64,000 nucleotides of DNA. Origin: Psettodes erumei (lineage: Eukaryota > Chordata > Actinopteri > Pleuronectiformes > Psettodidae). Within the stretch, counting starts at the first letter, position 1, and every line of letters starts with the position of its first letter. This document shows, in pieces, positions 51,405 to 63,390 of the stretch. The stretch lies in contig JAFBJZ010000665.1 in the NCBI GenBank assembly GCA_016785225.1, forward strand, positions 372,001-436,000. Reading direction: 5' to 3'. The position numbers and the translations under genes are program-made. Under the pieces are notes generated by a model. It was not told the DNA's origin. It did no database searches and saw only the letters and a list, made by a program, of their open reading frames with translations.

Positions 51405-51473
51405 CATGACTTGATCACTGAAGTGACAGATACCAACGCCCCCTTCCTGAAGAACTACGAGATCCAGGAGTGA
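51405..51473 (+). other. Unassigned terminal-exon-like coding segment
   Basis: After the acceptor TTTTTATGTTCAG at 51404, only one frame is open. It encodes HDLITEVTDTNAPFLKNYEI then QE and a stop at 51471. The second half has strongly C/G-ending codons (GCC CCC TTC CTG AAG AAC TAC GAG ATC CAG GAG), unlike the AT-rich surroundings. It is phase 0, so it could be an alternative last exon of capns1 in place of WLQLTMYS, or the last exon of an unseen gene. I do not recognise the peptide. Confidence 0.35.
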
Positions 51474-52701
51474 GGGAGAACACAGCGGCGCTCCTGAGAC
51501 AACCGTAATCCCTCAGCGTGTGTTGGTAGTTGAGTCAAGCCAGCGAACGCAACCGGAAGTTAGGCGTGCTTCTTCAAAATAAAACCACGTCATGTTACAA
51601 CGGGGAAATGTAAGAAATAAAGCACCTTAATTAGCCAAGTCGCTAGATTATAGTTGTTGTTTGCTAAAGTTACACGTGAAGTCAGTTATAAAACGCCATG
51701 CGTCGTACCAGTATCATGTCAATCAGTGATAGTTTAGCTGTCTGCTATGGGTAATACGCTACATAACCAACATTAACCGGACATCTTCTGTATAGCGTTA
51801 GCTTCATACTGGCTAGCTTGACAGTAGCTATCTTGGCGATAAGGAAGTTTATCTTCACGTTTTTTGGACCAAATCCCAACTTGTTTGACTTGGGGGTACG
51901 TTCACCATCTACTCGGCCATTTTCGCCATTAACGTACACCTCGCCGAGTGAGCTTACGTGAGCTGAGACCTTCTGTAGCCGTTTGTGAGCGTAACGTCGC
52001 GGTAGCTAACGTGCTGCTGCAAGGAAAGCTAGCCCAGTGTATGCCACCGTGCAGTTTTAAACCAACACAGCTAACTAAGTGCATGTGAAATGGTTTGAGG
52101 GAAATGAAATCAGTTGTAGCCATTCAAAAGGATTAGGGCAATGCAGGTAAATGTGTCGTTTGACTGTAACTACGAATGCTCCCTAGATATAGCTAGCTAA
52201 GACGCTATCGCATGTGTGAAGTGACTGTAGACTTTGCTGTAGCATCGTCCATTGTTCATTGACTGTCCCAGTGCTAGCTTGTCATCAAACTAAACCTGCA
52301 ACATTTATCTGCATGAAATGTATCAGAGCAGTCAGACCTGCACATGCAATCATATTACAGGTGAAATATTGAAAGTATTTATTTTCTGTTCATGTAATCA
52401 TTAGCAAAAACTTAACTTAACAACCCAGTCGTGCTCAGCTGTTGAGCCCGAACGAGTTGATCAGTTAATCAGTACTGCTTACCTTACACCAAGTGATTGT
52501 GAATAGCCCAGAGGGGTTGCAAAGTTTGACGTATGACAAAATACATAAGTGATGCACATTTACCATTAACACTTGCAGTCTCTTTTAACTTTCAACTGTT
52601 AATCAGACCCCTAACTCCCTGGCAGACAGCTGGAGAAGTGGAAGCAGAGCACAGAGGAGACTTCAGAGCAGCTGGACCCTCACTGACGCTTTGTGTGGAG
52701 G

Positions 52702-54441
52702 ATGTCTTCACCGATATACTACAACCCAGACAGTATTACTCGCTTCAAGAAAAGAAAAGCTCGTTTCTCTTTCAGCGAAGTCCACATACTGTTGGATGAA
52801 GTGAGGAAGCATCGTATGGTTGTTGTGGGTAGGTGTCTTCAGCTGCTCATCCCATTAAGAGTGATTTCATTAACCTTCTAAAAGAAGAGATGGGGCTTTG
52901 AGGTTTTGTGGTGGGGGTTGTGACATATCTGGTTAACCAAAACATAAAATAAACACAGCTGTACCAAGGGAAAAGAATGGTGTCAACATAAAAGGGTGTA
53001 CCAGAAATTACAGTTCATTTGGGAATGTGAGAATGTTGCCTGACTGTTGTCACAACAACATCCAAGGGCAAGCGCTTAAAAGTCTTTTTTCTCCCAAAGG
53101 CAAATTCAATCGTGGCGTGCCAACAGACATGAAGAAGCGCACGTGGGCCGAGATTACTGCACGGGTTAATGAGATCGGGGAGTGCCAGCGCGAAGTCATT
53201 GAGGTCATCAAGAAATGGTCCGACCTCAAGTGTGACACCAAGCGGAAAGTGGCTGCCATGCGGTCGGGCACGGTGCCCAACCGGGGCCTCAACTCACGGC
53301 TTTCACGAGACCTTAATCAAACGGAAAAAATAGTCCTGCAGATCCTGGAGATGGACGAAGAGGACCAGAACATGAGTGACTTTGGCCCACTGGGCGATGA
53401 TGACGATGTGCCAGAGGAGGAAGAGGAAATGGAAGAAGAGGACATGATGGGAATGCAGGGTTCTCCTAACGGCGGGTTGGATGCAACGTCCGTGCCCCCG
53501 CCGACCTCTTTCATCATGACTGGAACTGCACAGTCAGGTAGCAAAGAGGATCAGTTTTTGTCTAACTATAGTGGTTTGTCTTATGATTCCTTAAAGGAAC
53601 AGTAAAATTATTGTCAAAATTCTCTCAACCTCATTCCAGTCTAAAAAAAATCACTGTTATGTCCACATAATATTCACCAGTTTAAAATCCTCCATGTGAA
53701 ATATGTATTTTGCTTTCAGTGTATAAATGAATGCTATGTGGGCAACTGGTGTTTTAGAATAACATTCATTCTAATAGCTTAATGAATTTGTAATTGAGCA
53801 GAAAAGTCAGACAGTTTTATCTGAATCCTTTGTATGTTGCAGGGGACTCATCACAACCTGCCTTTGATGTGCAGTATGAGGCACCTGTGACAGAAGGTGA
53901 ATTATCACACTTTGGACACAAATTAAGAAAGACCTTGATATTTTGCAACATGTTTTAGTATTAAGAAAACACTGATGAGCCTTTTTCTTTGACTTAAGAT
54001 AACGAAGCTGCATTTGGAGACTCGGACGAAGACCAGAAGGACGACACGCTCCCTTCCACCCAGGTGGCAAAACCGGCAGAGGATCATCAAGGAAACAACG
54101 GCATCCAGAAACAAGGGCAACCCCCGACGTCCTCCGGCCCCTCGACGTCGACGGCCCCGCTCTTGATGCCGGGTCCACCCTCGCAGAGCGCGAGGGACAG
54201 CATGCTGCAGAACGCTTCGTTGAGCCTCCAGGAGCAGCACGCCACCAACATCCTGTTGGAGACAGTGTCCCGCTCCCTGGAGCTGCTGTCTGAGTCGGTG
54301 CAGCAGCTGGCGGAGACGCAGCAGGAGTTCGTGCGCGAGTCGCTGCAGCTCCAGCGGGAGACGGTGCAGGTTCTCAGAGACTTCACAGGCGGAGCCATCG
54401 CACTCATGCATGACAAACTGAACGGACGGCCAGCAGTATAG
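52702..54441 (+). CDS. Myb/SANT-like DNA-binding protein (MYPOP/NAIF1-like family)
   Basis: Four coding exons: 52702-52828, 53100-53537, 53843-53896 and 53999-54441, every junction phase 1, giving 353 residues. Residues about 20-98 form a Myb/SANT-like domain of the type found in NAIF1 and MYPOP: KARFSFSEVHILLDEVRKH, then KFNRGVP, W.EI..RVN and VIKKWSDLKCDTKRKV. A linker follows with an acidic run (DDDDVPEEEEEMEEED), then a Ser/Pro/Thr-rich part. The C-terminal coiled coil (about 280-345) is rich in Leu and Gln and probably allows oligomerisation. A nuclear DNA-binding role is inferred from the domain. Human MYPOP lies beside NOVA2 on 19q13, which makes a MYPOP-related identity plausible. However, sequence outside the Myb domain does not match human MYPOP closely, so no symbol is given. 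The ATG at 52702 follows an acceptor at 52625. Confidence 0.8.
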
Positions 54442-55424
54442 CAACAAAGCGTCAGAGCTGTCAAGTTGTATCACTGACTTCATACACAGCCTTCAGGCGC
54501 AGGATTGTTCAAGTTCTGTTGGACTACTGGTTACTGTATGCAACAGATTTTCTGTGGCTGTGTTCTAAAACTGTATTCGTAGAAACGTATTGATGCAATT
54601 GCTGTGTGCGTGGTTACATGGAAAGCAGTGAGAAATGAACTGATGTTAGCCATGGAGAAAGCACATGTGGAGGATGTTTTTGTCGTTGTTTTTGCTACTG
54701 AAAGTGAAACATTTTTTTTATTAAGCAGACACCACCTTTACAGCCTTTACATTCTTTAAATGTTGACATGCAGAGAATGAGTCAGTCACTTCCGTTTGTG
54801 TGTCCTTGTATAAGTTGTAGCTTCCGCTTGCATCGGCGTATCACATGTACTGTAATGGTAAGTGGATATCTGCACCTGACCATTATATGGTCCATATTTC
54901 TGAAAGCTAAACATGGTGTGTTATATAATAGTTTGGAAATACCTGTAACTGAACAATTTGTCATTGTCTGATTTAGGTTTTTTACATTACAAACATTAAC
55001 ACTTGAATATGGAAGTTTCAGTAGTTTCTTTTAAAACATGGAATAAACTGCCCATGTATATCAAAAGAACAAAAGTAATCTTCCTAGCCATGTGTCTGAA
55101 GAGTACTGTAGTGGGCATAATTCAGATCCATCTGGACTCTGGAGCTTCACATCTGGGCCCTCATTTTGTTTTTATAAATGATATCCATTTCTTTAGATTG
55201 GTTCTAATGTAAATGTCCTTATATTGTTATTAGAAAACACTTGACTTCATAGAGATAGTTGACAATATTCACAGACCTGAGAAACTGAAACACTGAAGGA
55301 AAAAATAGACAGACCTTAAAATTTAGAGCTGATGATGTTCAGGGTTTTCTCATTGTCATCAAATAACATCAGAAGACCAAACCAAACTAGTATACCAAAG
55401 TATTGTCTGTGTCCTGTATGCTCT

Positions 55425-55610
55425 GTGCCCTATAGTCCTGTTGTCCAAAAGCTATTAAAAACACACTGATGAGCCACACTGTTGCGCTTGGTGGCATGTT
55501 CCTTCCTAACGATGAACATGAGCATTGTGGTTTGAATTGATCTCCTGCACCAAATTAATCCGCAGCTGAAAATAGTCCCTGCCAAGAGTGTACTTTCCTC
55601 CAGTTTTGTT
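55425..55610. repeat. Dispersed repeat copy B (partner at 23905-24140)
   Basis: AAAGCTATTAAAAACACACT, then CACACTGTTGCGCTTGGTGG and a GATGAACATGAGCA block, repeat in the same order and strand as copy A in nova2 intron 2. The copies are diverged and non-coding. Confidence 0.55.
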
Positions 55611-56289
55611 AGCAATTATAGAAACTATGTTGCCTAGCCAGTTTAGCCAGTGGCAAGCCCCTTTCAAAAATGATAAAACTAGATGACCCAGTTTTCAGGA
55701 AGAATTAATGGGCTTGGGGCTGAGATCCACAGGATTAGAAGCTCAAAGTGAGGAATTGATTGTTTTGGTCCTTTTATGTGATATGTCGACAGCAGAGAAA
55801 AAAAACAGTAAGATTTGCACTTTGAAGCATGATAATACAGTATCTGTGATCATCCTCAAGTAAAGCGCCTCTTGACACTGTTGGTAAGTGGAGTCAAAGG
55901 CCCATCAGTTGATGACTGTTGATGATCATCCTGTTTTGCAGGTTCATAGAATTTGCAGTAGGGGGCTCTGCTGCAGTGAGGTCCGACTGCACAGACCAGG
56001 AGTTCATGAGCATAGTGACGTTTTGCAAGGTTGGCATGGTCAGTCAATTTTTTTTCTGTTTCAGTTAAGTGGCATGAATCATGCATTGATCATTATTGGA
56101 ACTTATGCTAATTGCTTGATCACAGAACATGTCAGCAGATATTTTACATGACCAAACAGAACTGATAAAAGAGCCAACTCAGTAAAATGGACAGAAATCT
56201 GAAGTCCAAGAGTGAAACTGGAGACAGTGTTGAATGAAACATAAAACTAAAAAATTTTAAGCATTAAAACAGGTAATGACTGCAATTTT

Positions 56290-56545
56290 GCCAGCTGTTG
56301 AAGTGTATGTGTTGGAAGCTGGAAATGGACAACAGTGAGGATGTAAGCAACTTTAATGAGGGTCAAACTGTGATGTTTGGACGACTGGGTCAGAACATCT
56401 CCAGAACAGCATGTCTCGTGGGATGTATGCAGTGGTCAGTACCTACCAAAAGTGGTTTGAGGAAGGAGAACCAGTGAACTGGTGACAGGGTCATGAGTGC
56501 CAAAGGCTTGTTGATACACATGGGGAGAGAAGGCTGACCCATTAC
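56290..56545 (+). pseudogene. Truncated Tc1-like transposase (N-terminal part)
   Basis: The sequence encodes, with frame breaks and stops, the N-terminal helix-turn-helix portion of the same Tc1 family as the elements at 1303 and 36491. Recognisable blocks are RLGQNISRTACLVGC, then TACCTACCAAAAGTGG and GTGACAGGGTCATGAGTGCC. No terminal repeats and no catalytic domain remain. It is dead. Confidence 0.7.
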
Positions 56546-57024
56546 TACCGCTGGTCTGAACAACATGAGGGAAAGTGCAAAAATGACAGGAACTATACTG
56601 ACTGGTAACTATTTCACTAAGCTGTTTCACCTTTTTAAATCACAAAGACCCTTGTTAACATTTTACTTGGACCCTTCACTTGACGTAGAACAAAAAAAAG
56701 CCTCCATATGTCTTAGAATACAGTACAGTACTTCAACCATTAGTAACAGCCAGGCATTAAGAATTGAAGGAGGTGTCATCACATTTGAACCTTAAAATAT
56801 ATGATGAATGCACAGAAATAATGATTCTTTTGGCAATAGCCACCAGCATGTAAGTGACAAATGAATTTGGCAATTTAAAAAGTTTACTCTCAAATTCTCT
56901 CATAAAGTACAGGCATTTAACAAGGATTTTTTTTTTATTTCAAATGCTTGTAATTTTAATTGTGTAGTTCACTCTTGTACCATAAATGTGCAACCCAGGG
57001 CTCATGCTCTGTAGAACTCCACAT

Positions 57025-57046
57025 GCACACACACACACACACACAC
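57025..57046 (+). repeat. (CA)n microsatellite
   Basis: Eleven CA units in intergenic DNA. Confidence 0.9.
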
Positions 57047-59242
57047 CTCAGTTGGTTAAACAGCTGCTGGGGCTGGCCCGGCATGCTGCAGCGGGGGAAT
57101 GAGGGGGGTGCAGGGGCAGGATGCAGCAGAGGTTTAACAGTCTGCTGGGGCTTCCTCCATAGCTGGAAGGCAGGGGGCAGCATTAGTGTCTGGCTGGGGG
57201 GCTGGGCTCCTGAATAGGCAGCTGTATTCACATTATGTGCTGGGCTTTCACCATCAGTTCTTTACGAAGCCCTTAAACCTGAGACTTAAGCCCCTCTGAA
57301 AGGCCATTCTTCATTTTGAATGCCTATAAAACTGCATCCCCCTCGATTCAAACTCTCTTCCATCTCTTTAGCATGAAATACGACTTTGTATAATGTACTT
57401 AGAATGTGAATATTTACATTAAAATGAAAGTGTATAACTATCACTAAAACTATTTGTGGTTGAATTCAAATAATAAATGCCTACAGGCATTTCTCTGTAC
57501 TATTCCACATGCACAATCTGTTCATGTGGTTGAATCCAGTGTTGCATCAGCACAGAAAAATACACTGTCATTCAGATAATATACACCACATTGACACAAA
57601 CTGGGTTAAAGTAAATTATATACTTGAGATACTGATGCAGATACTGTACCGGAGCCAAATACTTTGCAAAGTTCAGTCTAGCCATTTATATTTGCTGAAT
57701 TCTTCATCTTTCTCCAGATCTCAACCTACAGCAATTTTTTTCTTTGTCACGTAAGTTGTTCGACATCTGGCAAAAAAAGACATGGATTTAAAGAATGAAA
57801 AGGGAAAAAAAATCCATCCATCGATCTGTCCCTGTGCAAGTCTATATGTAAGTTGCCTCCCCTTTTCTATTGCCCCAGTTGACCCCCATGCCCTTTCCTT
57901 TTCTTTAGTTCTAACCCCCACCTGTTCTCATTCCCTCGTTCCTCCCAGCTCCCTCTTTCATCTCCCATCTGCCACAGAAACTGCTGCAGGACAGAGTCTG
58001 GACCGGCGCAGGGAAAGGTAGGGTTGAAGGATGAGATTAAATTATTATCGTGACCACTTTTGTTCCCCCAACAAAAGAGTAATTACATATGCGCCGCGAA
58101 GCCAAACAGTTCAGTTTTATTTACCTCATCAGATCTGTTATTTTGGGAAGTACTTGTGACGTGGTCAGTGGCTCAGCCACAGATTTTTCAAAGCGCCAGT
58201 CACATTTTGTCTCAGAAATACAAACACAAAATGTTTGGCACTGCAATTTTCTGTTGAATTAAATTAAGTTAAATGGGTACACAAATAAATCCTGAACACA
58301 TGTTTTCACGCTGATGCATTGCAATTTACACACTGATACAGTCACTGTATCTGTAACACACATACTACTTTATTGCTATAGGTGAAAACACCTTCACTAA
58401 ATTTCTGAGTGCAACCAAAATGAACACATTCCTATGTAGGATGAGGAAATTCACCAGTTTTATAGATGATGAAACTCTGTCAGACTATCTGGAGAAATTC
58501 CTATGAACCATGTCTTTTAAATCAGACTGTTTTTCGTTGTTCCTGAAAGGCTGACACTTTTCATTTGAAACAGGCTTTGGTAAGAAAAAAAACTGGCTTC
58601 ATTCCTACACAAGATAAAGCATCAACTTGATGCGTATGATGATCTGTTGGGTGTACTCAGATTGGTTTGACATCAAAATCACACTCAAGTAGTTTAAGTG
58701 ATGCTGTTACAGTTACCTCCATCGTCCTCCAGAGTGAATATGAATGAGGAACTATACATGGAGCAATAGGAACTCTTTATGAATATGTCTCTGAACATAG
58801 GCACAGACAGCATGAAAATCCAAAAATAATTGGCAAAAATGGTTAAAAATACTGATTTCAGAATCTGGGACAAAGGACATAAAGGGAAAGAGTCCTCCCT
58901 GTATTACTGTACGCCAGCTGTCTCAAAGGAGTATGGAGGAGAGCGAAAGGAAATTAAGATTGCCGAAGTAAGCACAGATGGCCTGAAGAAACAAGAGAAA
59001 CTGAAGAAACTCGCCTAAATTCTTCAAAACAATGATTTCATGATCTGTGACCAGGGACAGTAAAGAAAAGTCATAACACAGTATTTCTGTCTGGATTATT
59101 TACGCGAGTGATTTGTTCTCATGTCTCCTTAGACACAAGTCATAAATTTGCTGAGTGAGGAGGTGTGCATTGTTTCAGTGCTTCAGCATCCAGCATTTTA
59201 ATGAGATCAACCAAATGTCCTGCATAAATTTGAAGTGGTATG

Positions 59243-59261
59243 TACACACACACACACACAC
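59243..59261 (+). repeat. (CA)n microsatellite
   Basis: About nine uninterrupted CA units in intergenic DNA. Confidence 0.9.
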
Positions 59262-61182
59262 ATCACAACATCACACCAGACACCCGTTCCACACCTCCTA
59301 TTGTCCCAAAGTCAGACAGCAGGCTGGGGCTGCAGCAGCGGCCACAACAGGCTGACTTCTCCCTCGAGGGCCTGCATGGGTCAGATTTGCAGCAGCTCCC
59401 CCCTTCTCTGTTTCCAACATGTCCTTGGGGAGAGGGATCTCCAAGCTGCTGTGGGCTGAGGCAGATGCCGGTCACTCAAACTAATGGGAGGTCCGAGGGG
59501 GGGATGACTTGACTCCTCTTCGGTTCCCATGCCCCGTGGCACACTCATGTCACACTCCTGCAAGTAGTACAGATGACGGACACAGAGAGGGTGCACTGTC
59601 CATCTGCTGTCCTGACACAAAGACTCGCACACATCCTTCTGCAGAGAGATGCAGCAGGTTCTGTAGATGGGAGCTGTACACACATTTCAAACAAGGAATA
59701 GGAGATGATGATATACTGTATGTGTGTGTGACATGAGGGATGTAGGAGATATGTAAGTGATATGATGTATATAAATATGTGCCCCACACAACTGCAGTAA
59801 AGAGTCACAAGTGTTAAATGTTGTAGGCATGTGCTATACACATAATTTGATGTGCAAATCTAAATCTGAATCTTTTTGATGGAGGAAAATATCAAATTCA
59901 TTCAGAGAGGGGCTTTTATATTTTTCTCATCCCAGATTGATTTATTTACCCATATCTCTTCTTGATGTGGGAATAATTCTCAAGGCCACAAGCAGTCTCA
60001 TGTGTATGTTATTTTGAGATATTAGAGGGAGGATATTTTAATCAATGAAGTGTTCAAGGCAAGGTTGACTTTAATAATCCCACACAAGACTGTTGTCTTT
60101 GTGAAAAATCATCAAATCACAATTTATAATAAGGGAAGGCTGGATTTATACCAAACACTTCACTAAGTCAATTTCTCTTGATAAATAAAAATTGGAAATA
60201 CATTAAATAATATACATATGGATAGATCCTTGACACAGAGCTCACATATACCAATTGAACATTAAATATCATTCAGTTTGCCTTTTATTAACTGTTAAAT
60301 ATTCTATAATTCACTCTAATATGTGAGAATATAGTTTAATGAAACCCCACTAATCTGGAAGATTTGCAGAAACTTTATTTCAATTTAAATTGTCCTCATT
60401 TTTTCAAGCACCCTCTGGAATTCAATGGACATTTCTGGCTCCACTAGAAACTGTTCAGGACTCCAGATTTGACGGTCGAGTTTGCTGGCCATTATTAACA
60501 AGGAAGACTACATGTCTACTCAGGAATATAACGGCACTCCAGACATCTTATAGTTTCTCTGCGTATACTTTGCATACAATCGCGTACGTTTCCTCCTTCC
60601 TTTGTCCATGTTGTCCTTCAGGGAAGCGTGCCAGGATATACACAGGGCCACTTCAGGCACGCGTCCTTTTCCCCTCATTATAATATCAATGGGTCCCCCA
60701 CCCCCTACCCACATATACGCATTAGCCATAACACATGCTTGTGAGTGTGTGTGAGATGAAAAAAAAATGCTACTGCCTAAGTATTTTGAAATCTTTGATT
60801 TTTTTTTTTGGAACATTGTGCAATTGTTTTGACTAATTTTTTATCTCAGTTCAGACAGTCTGACTCAAACTCACCTGAGTCAGCAGCGTGCTAGAGTACA
60901 AAACCTCACCTCAATATGCCACGAAAATAACCAAATACAAATCAGTGTACTCAGTTAATCATTCACTTGTTTTAGAAATAAATGAGTGGAAGATCAAGTA
61001 GGAAGCTGCTTATTGCTCTATTAAACTGGGACATAAATGCTTATTTCATGTCATTCTTGGTGGTTGGACCCGCAAAATACCAGTTTAGGTGTGTTTACAC
61101 TTTACCGCATCCCTGCTGCATGGCGACAGGTGCTGGAACCGACAGCCGACCACAGCCCTTCCTAAATCAATAGAGGCTGAGC

Positions 61183-61184
<2 letters not shown>

Positions 61185-61221
<37 letters not shown>

Positions 61222-61238
61222 TGTGCGCGCGCGCGTGT
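61185..61238 (+). repeat. (GT)n(GC)n alternating purine-pyrimidine tract
   Basis: About seventeen GT units, a TT break, then GTGTGCGCGCGCGCGTGT. Alternating GT and GC runs are favourable for Z-DNA. It lies about 0.97 kb before the Delta-gene TATA box. Confidence 0.9.
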
Positions 61239-62157
61239 ACAGAGAGGAGTAGACGCTTTGAGGAGACAATAGCTGAGTTTGGAGCCCCACAGGGTCGACC
61301 ATGTGCCGTTGATTAACATACAGCTGTTCGTATGAGGTCCAGACAAAAGCAACTTGATCGTCCAACCCCCCCCCCCAAAACACGCACCCCTCTCACACCA
61401 AACACACACTTTTCTCCCCCTCCACCCTTCTCCAGGCTCGAGAGCACAACAGATGAGGCCTCAATAGCCGCTGTAGAAGCACAATACGGTCTTATCCGCG
61501 AACTGCCCACTCTCTGTCACCTCACACGCGTCAGTGCAATTATAATGTTGGATGTAAAGAAAGAAAGGCGATATGCTATTCTTCCCTGCTTCCTTCTGAT
61601 CTTTGTTTACTGTGTAGGCAAGTCTAAAGTAAGAAACACCTAAACAATGAGCTGGAGGCACGAAAACAGCGTTAAAGTTAACTGCGCCAATCCACGTTTG
61701 ATGAAATGCGGGGGGCCTAATTAGTTCATATTGCGATACACTCATTCTTTGACGCCTATAATATGTCTAAATAAACTATATTGTCTTGGTTGAAATGTTT
61801 TGATTTTTATTGAAGTCTGTTTTGAAGGAAACCTCACGCTACAGTATTATTTTTTTAAACAAAAGACTTGGATATTTCGTTGTCAAACCTTTATTTACTC
61901 TGATTTTGTTGGCTTTGGGCCTTTGTGACTCCTTTGGGCCATCACCCACATTAGTTTACACTTTTCTGTGTGATTAAGTGCAATGTAATGCTAAACATAT
62001 CTGCCTTGCGTCAGCTTCTTCTACATATTCCTATTAGAAACTTTGTCCAGATGTAATGTGGGCTGTGTGACTCCCCAGCAGGCCGCCTGCGCCATGCTGC
62101 TCCCCTGAGGTTTGCCCCGGCTCCACCTCTTTGCTCGTGACGCGCAGCATCTGATGG

Positions 62158-62165
62158 TATAAAAA
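62158..62165 (+). promoter_or_regulatory. dlc: TATA box of the Delta ligand gene
   Basis: TATAAAAA lies 242 bases before the start codon, within a locally GC-rich stretch (GTGACGCGCAGC just upstream). Transcription would begin near 62190 and give a 5' UTR of about 210 bases. Confidence 0.7.
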
Positions 62166-62399
62166 CACTCTGCGCCTTTACGCACTAGAACCCAAACAAG
62201 TGCAGCACCCACAGCAGGACGTAAGAAGAGGCCACCGAGAGAAGAAGGATTTAAGAAACACCGGAGAACATAGCTCAGAGTTTTGAAAGGTTTCAGATAG
62301 ATCTTCCTCTAGATTTTTCCTCAGCAACTTTTGGGAATATTACTGCACACGACGAATGCGGACATTCACCTAAACCTGGACACCCACCTCTAAGAAGAA

Positions 62400-63390
62400 A
62401 TGGCACATCTTCACATAAGATACATCTTGGCTTTGGCCTTGGTGCACACAGTAAGTTGGCTTCTGTTTGTTACTAAATAATATGATCCACATGCCTTTGC
62501 GCACAGTGCGTCTGATATCATTTCCCTGTCAATGCAGGTACTGTCCTCTGGCGTTTTTGAGCTGAAGATTCATTCCTTCCACACGGCGCAGCGCATCTGC
62601 CGAAGACATAGGGACTGTCATATATTTTTCCGAATTTGTCTCAAACACCCGGAGGACGTGATATCTGCAGAGCCGCCTTGCACCTTCGGCACCGGACAAA
62701 CCAACGTGATCAGGGCCGACCACACCTCCATTTCTAGTAGCGCTCCCATCAGGGTGCCTTTCCACTTCAAGTGGCCGGTAAATTGAAATCCTAAATGATT
62801 ATTGTTGCTGGATGATGTGAGATAAGACATTTTATTATATCTAAACTAGTTAAATCTTGCCTTTCAGTCTCAATAACCATAACTGAAAACCTTAGTTTAT
62901 CTATAATTTAACTGATTCATGTTCTTGCATATTATTGCGGATTTAGGGAACATTTTCGTTGATCATCGAAGCTTGGAACGCAGAATCTCCGACTGAGTAC
63001 ACAGGTAGGTTGTTTCATTCATTCATTCATCCACTGGACGTAGTTAAATGAACTTGACGCAAAGGCTGACGCGCAGGTCCTTTGCAATGTGCCACTGAAT
63101 AATAATAATAATAAGGTCCCATCTCTCTGCAGACAACCAAAACAACCTTGTGAACCGCCTGGCCACCAGGAGGAGGCTCGCCATCGGAGAGGACTGGTCC
63201 CAGGACGTGCACTTCGGCGAGCAGAGCGAGCTGCGCTACTCCTACCACGTCTTCTGCGACGAGTATTACTTCGGAGACGGCTGCGCGGACTACTGTAGGC
63301 CGAGAGACGACACGCTGGGCCACTACACCTGTGACGAGGAGGGCAACCGCATCTGTCTGGAGGGCTGGAAGGGGAACTACTGCTCTGAAC
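62400..63390 (+). CDS. dlc: Delta-type Notch ligand, deltaC-like (partial, 5' exons)
   Basis: The first four coding exons, 62400-62450, 62538-62777, 62947-63004 and 63133-63390, give 202 residues; the gene continues past the window edge. Delta proteins are single-pass membrane ligands that activate Notch on neighbouring cells; in fish deltaC acts in somite segmentation and neurogenesis. Residues 1-20 are a signal peptide (MAHLHIRYILALALVHTVLS). The MNNL domain follows, starting SGVFELKIHSF. A DSL domain spans 158-200 with its six cysteines at 158, 167, 171, 183, 191 and 200, preceded by WSQDVHFGEQSELRYSYH. EGF repeats, transmembrane segment and tail are not in the window. Introns are phase 0, 0, 1, then 1 at the last donor (63391). 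deltaC is favoured over deltaB or other paralogues from the N-terminal motifs and 19q13-like synteny with DLL3, but the paralogue is not certain. Confidence 0.85.

Larger units (their letters stand above)
48976..52625. other. capns1 3' UTR and region before the Myb-like gene
   Basis: No full gene is supported. The first part is probably capns1 3' UTR. It contains a MITE-like element (49411-50236), an unassigned coding-like exon (51405-51473) and, from about 51480, the promoter and 5' leader of the next gene. A possible donor for a noncoding first exon is at 52146 (GCAG|GTAAAT), and a possible acceptor for the coding exon is at 52625. Confidence 0.5.
54442..62189. other. Intergenic region between the Myb-like gene and the Delta ligand gene
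   Basis: No gene is supported. The first several hundred bases are probably the Myb-like gene's 3' UTR; AATAAA at 55042-55047 is a candidate signal. The region includes a dispersed repeat (55425-55610), a Tc1 transposase pseudogene (56290-56545) and microsatellites at 57025-57046, 59243-59261 and 61185-61238. The remainder may hold Delta-gene enhancers, but I cannot identify them by eye. Confidence 0.55.

Noticed and set aside
53538..53605. Read-through of the Myb-like gene exon 2 to a stop at 53603
   Set aside because: A consensus donor at 53538 and three further in-frame exons ending in a coiled coil fit better; intron retention cannot be excluded.
53923..54483. 186-codon antisense frame over the last exon of the Myb-like gene
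   Set aside because: It mirrors the GC-rich coiled-coil exon on the + strand and has no support of its own.
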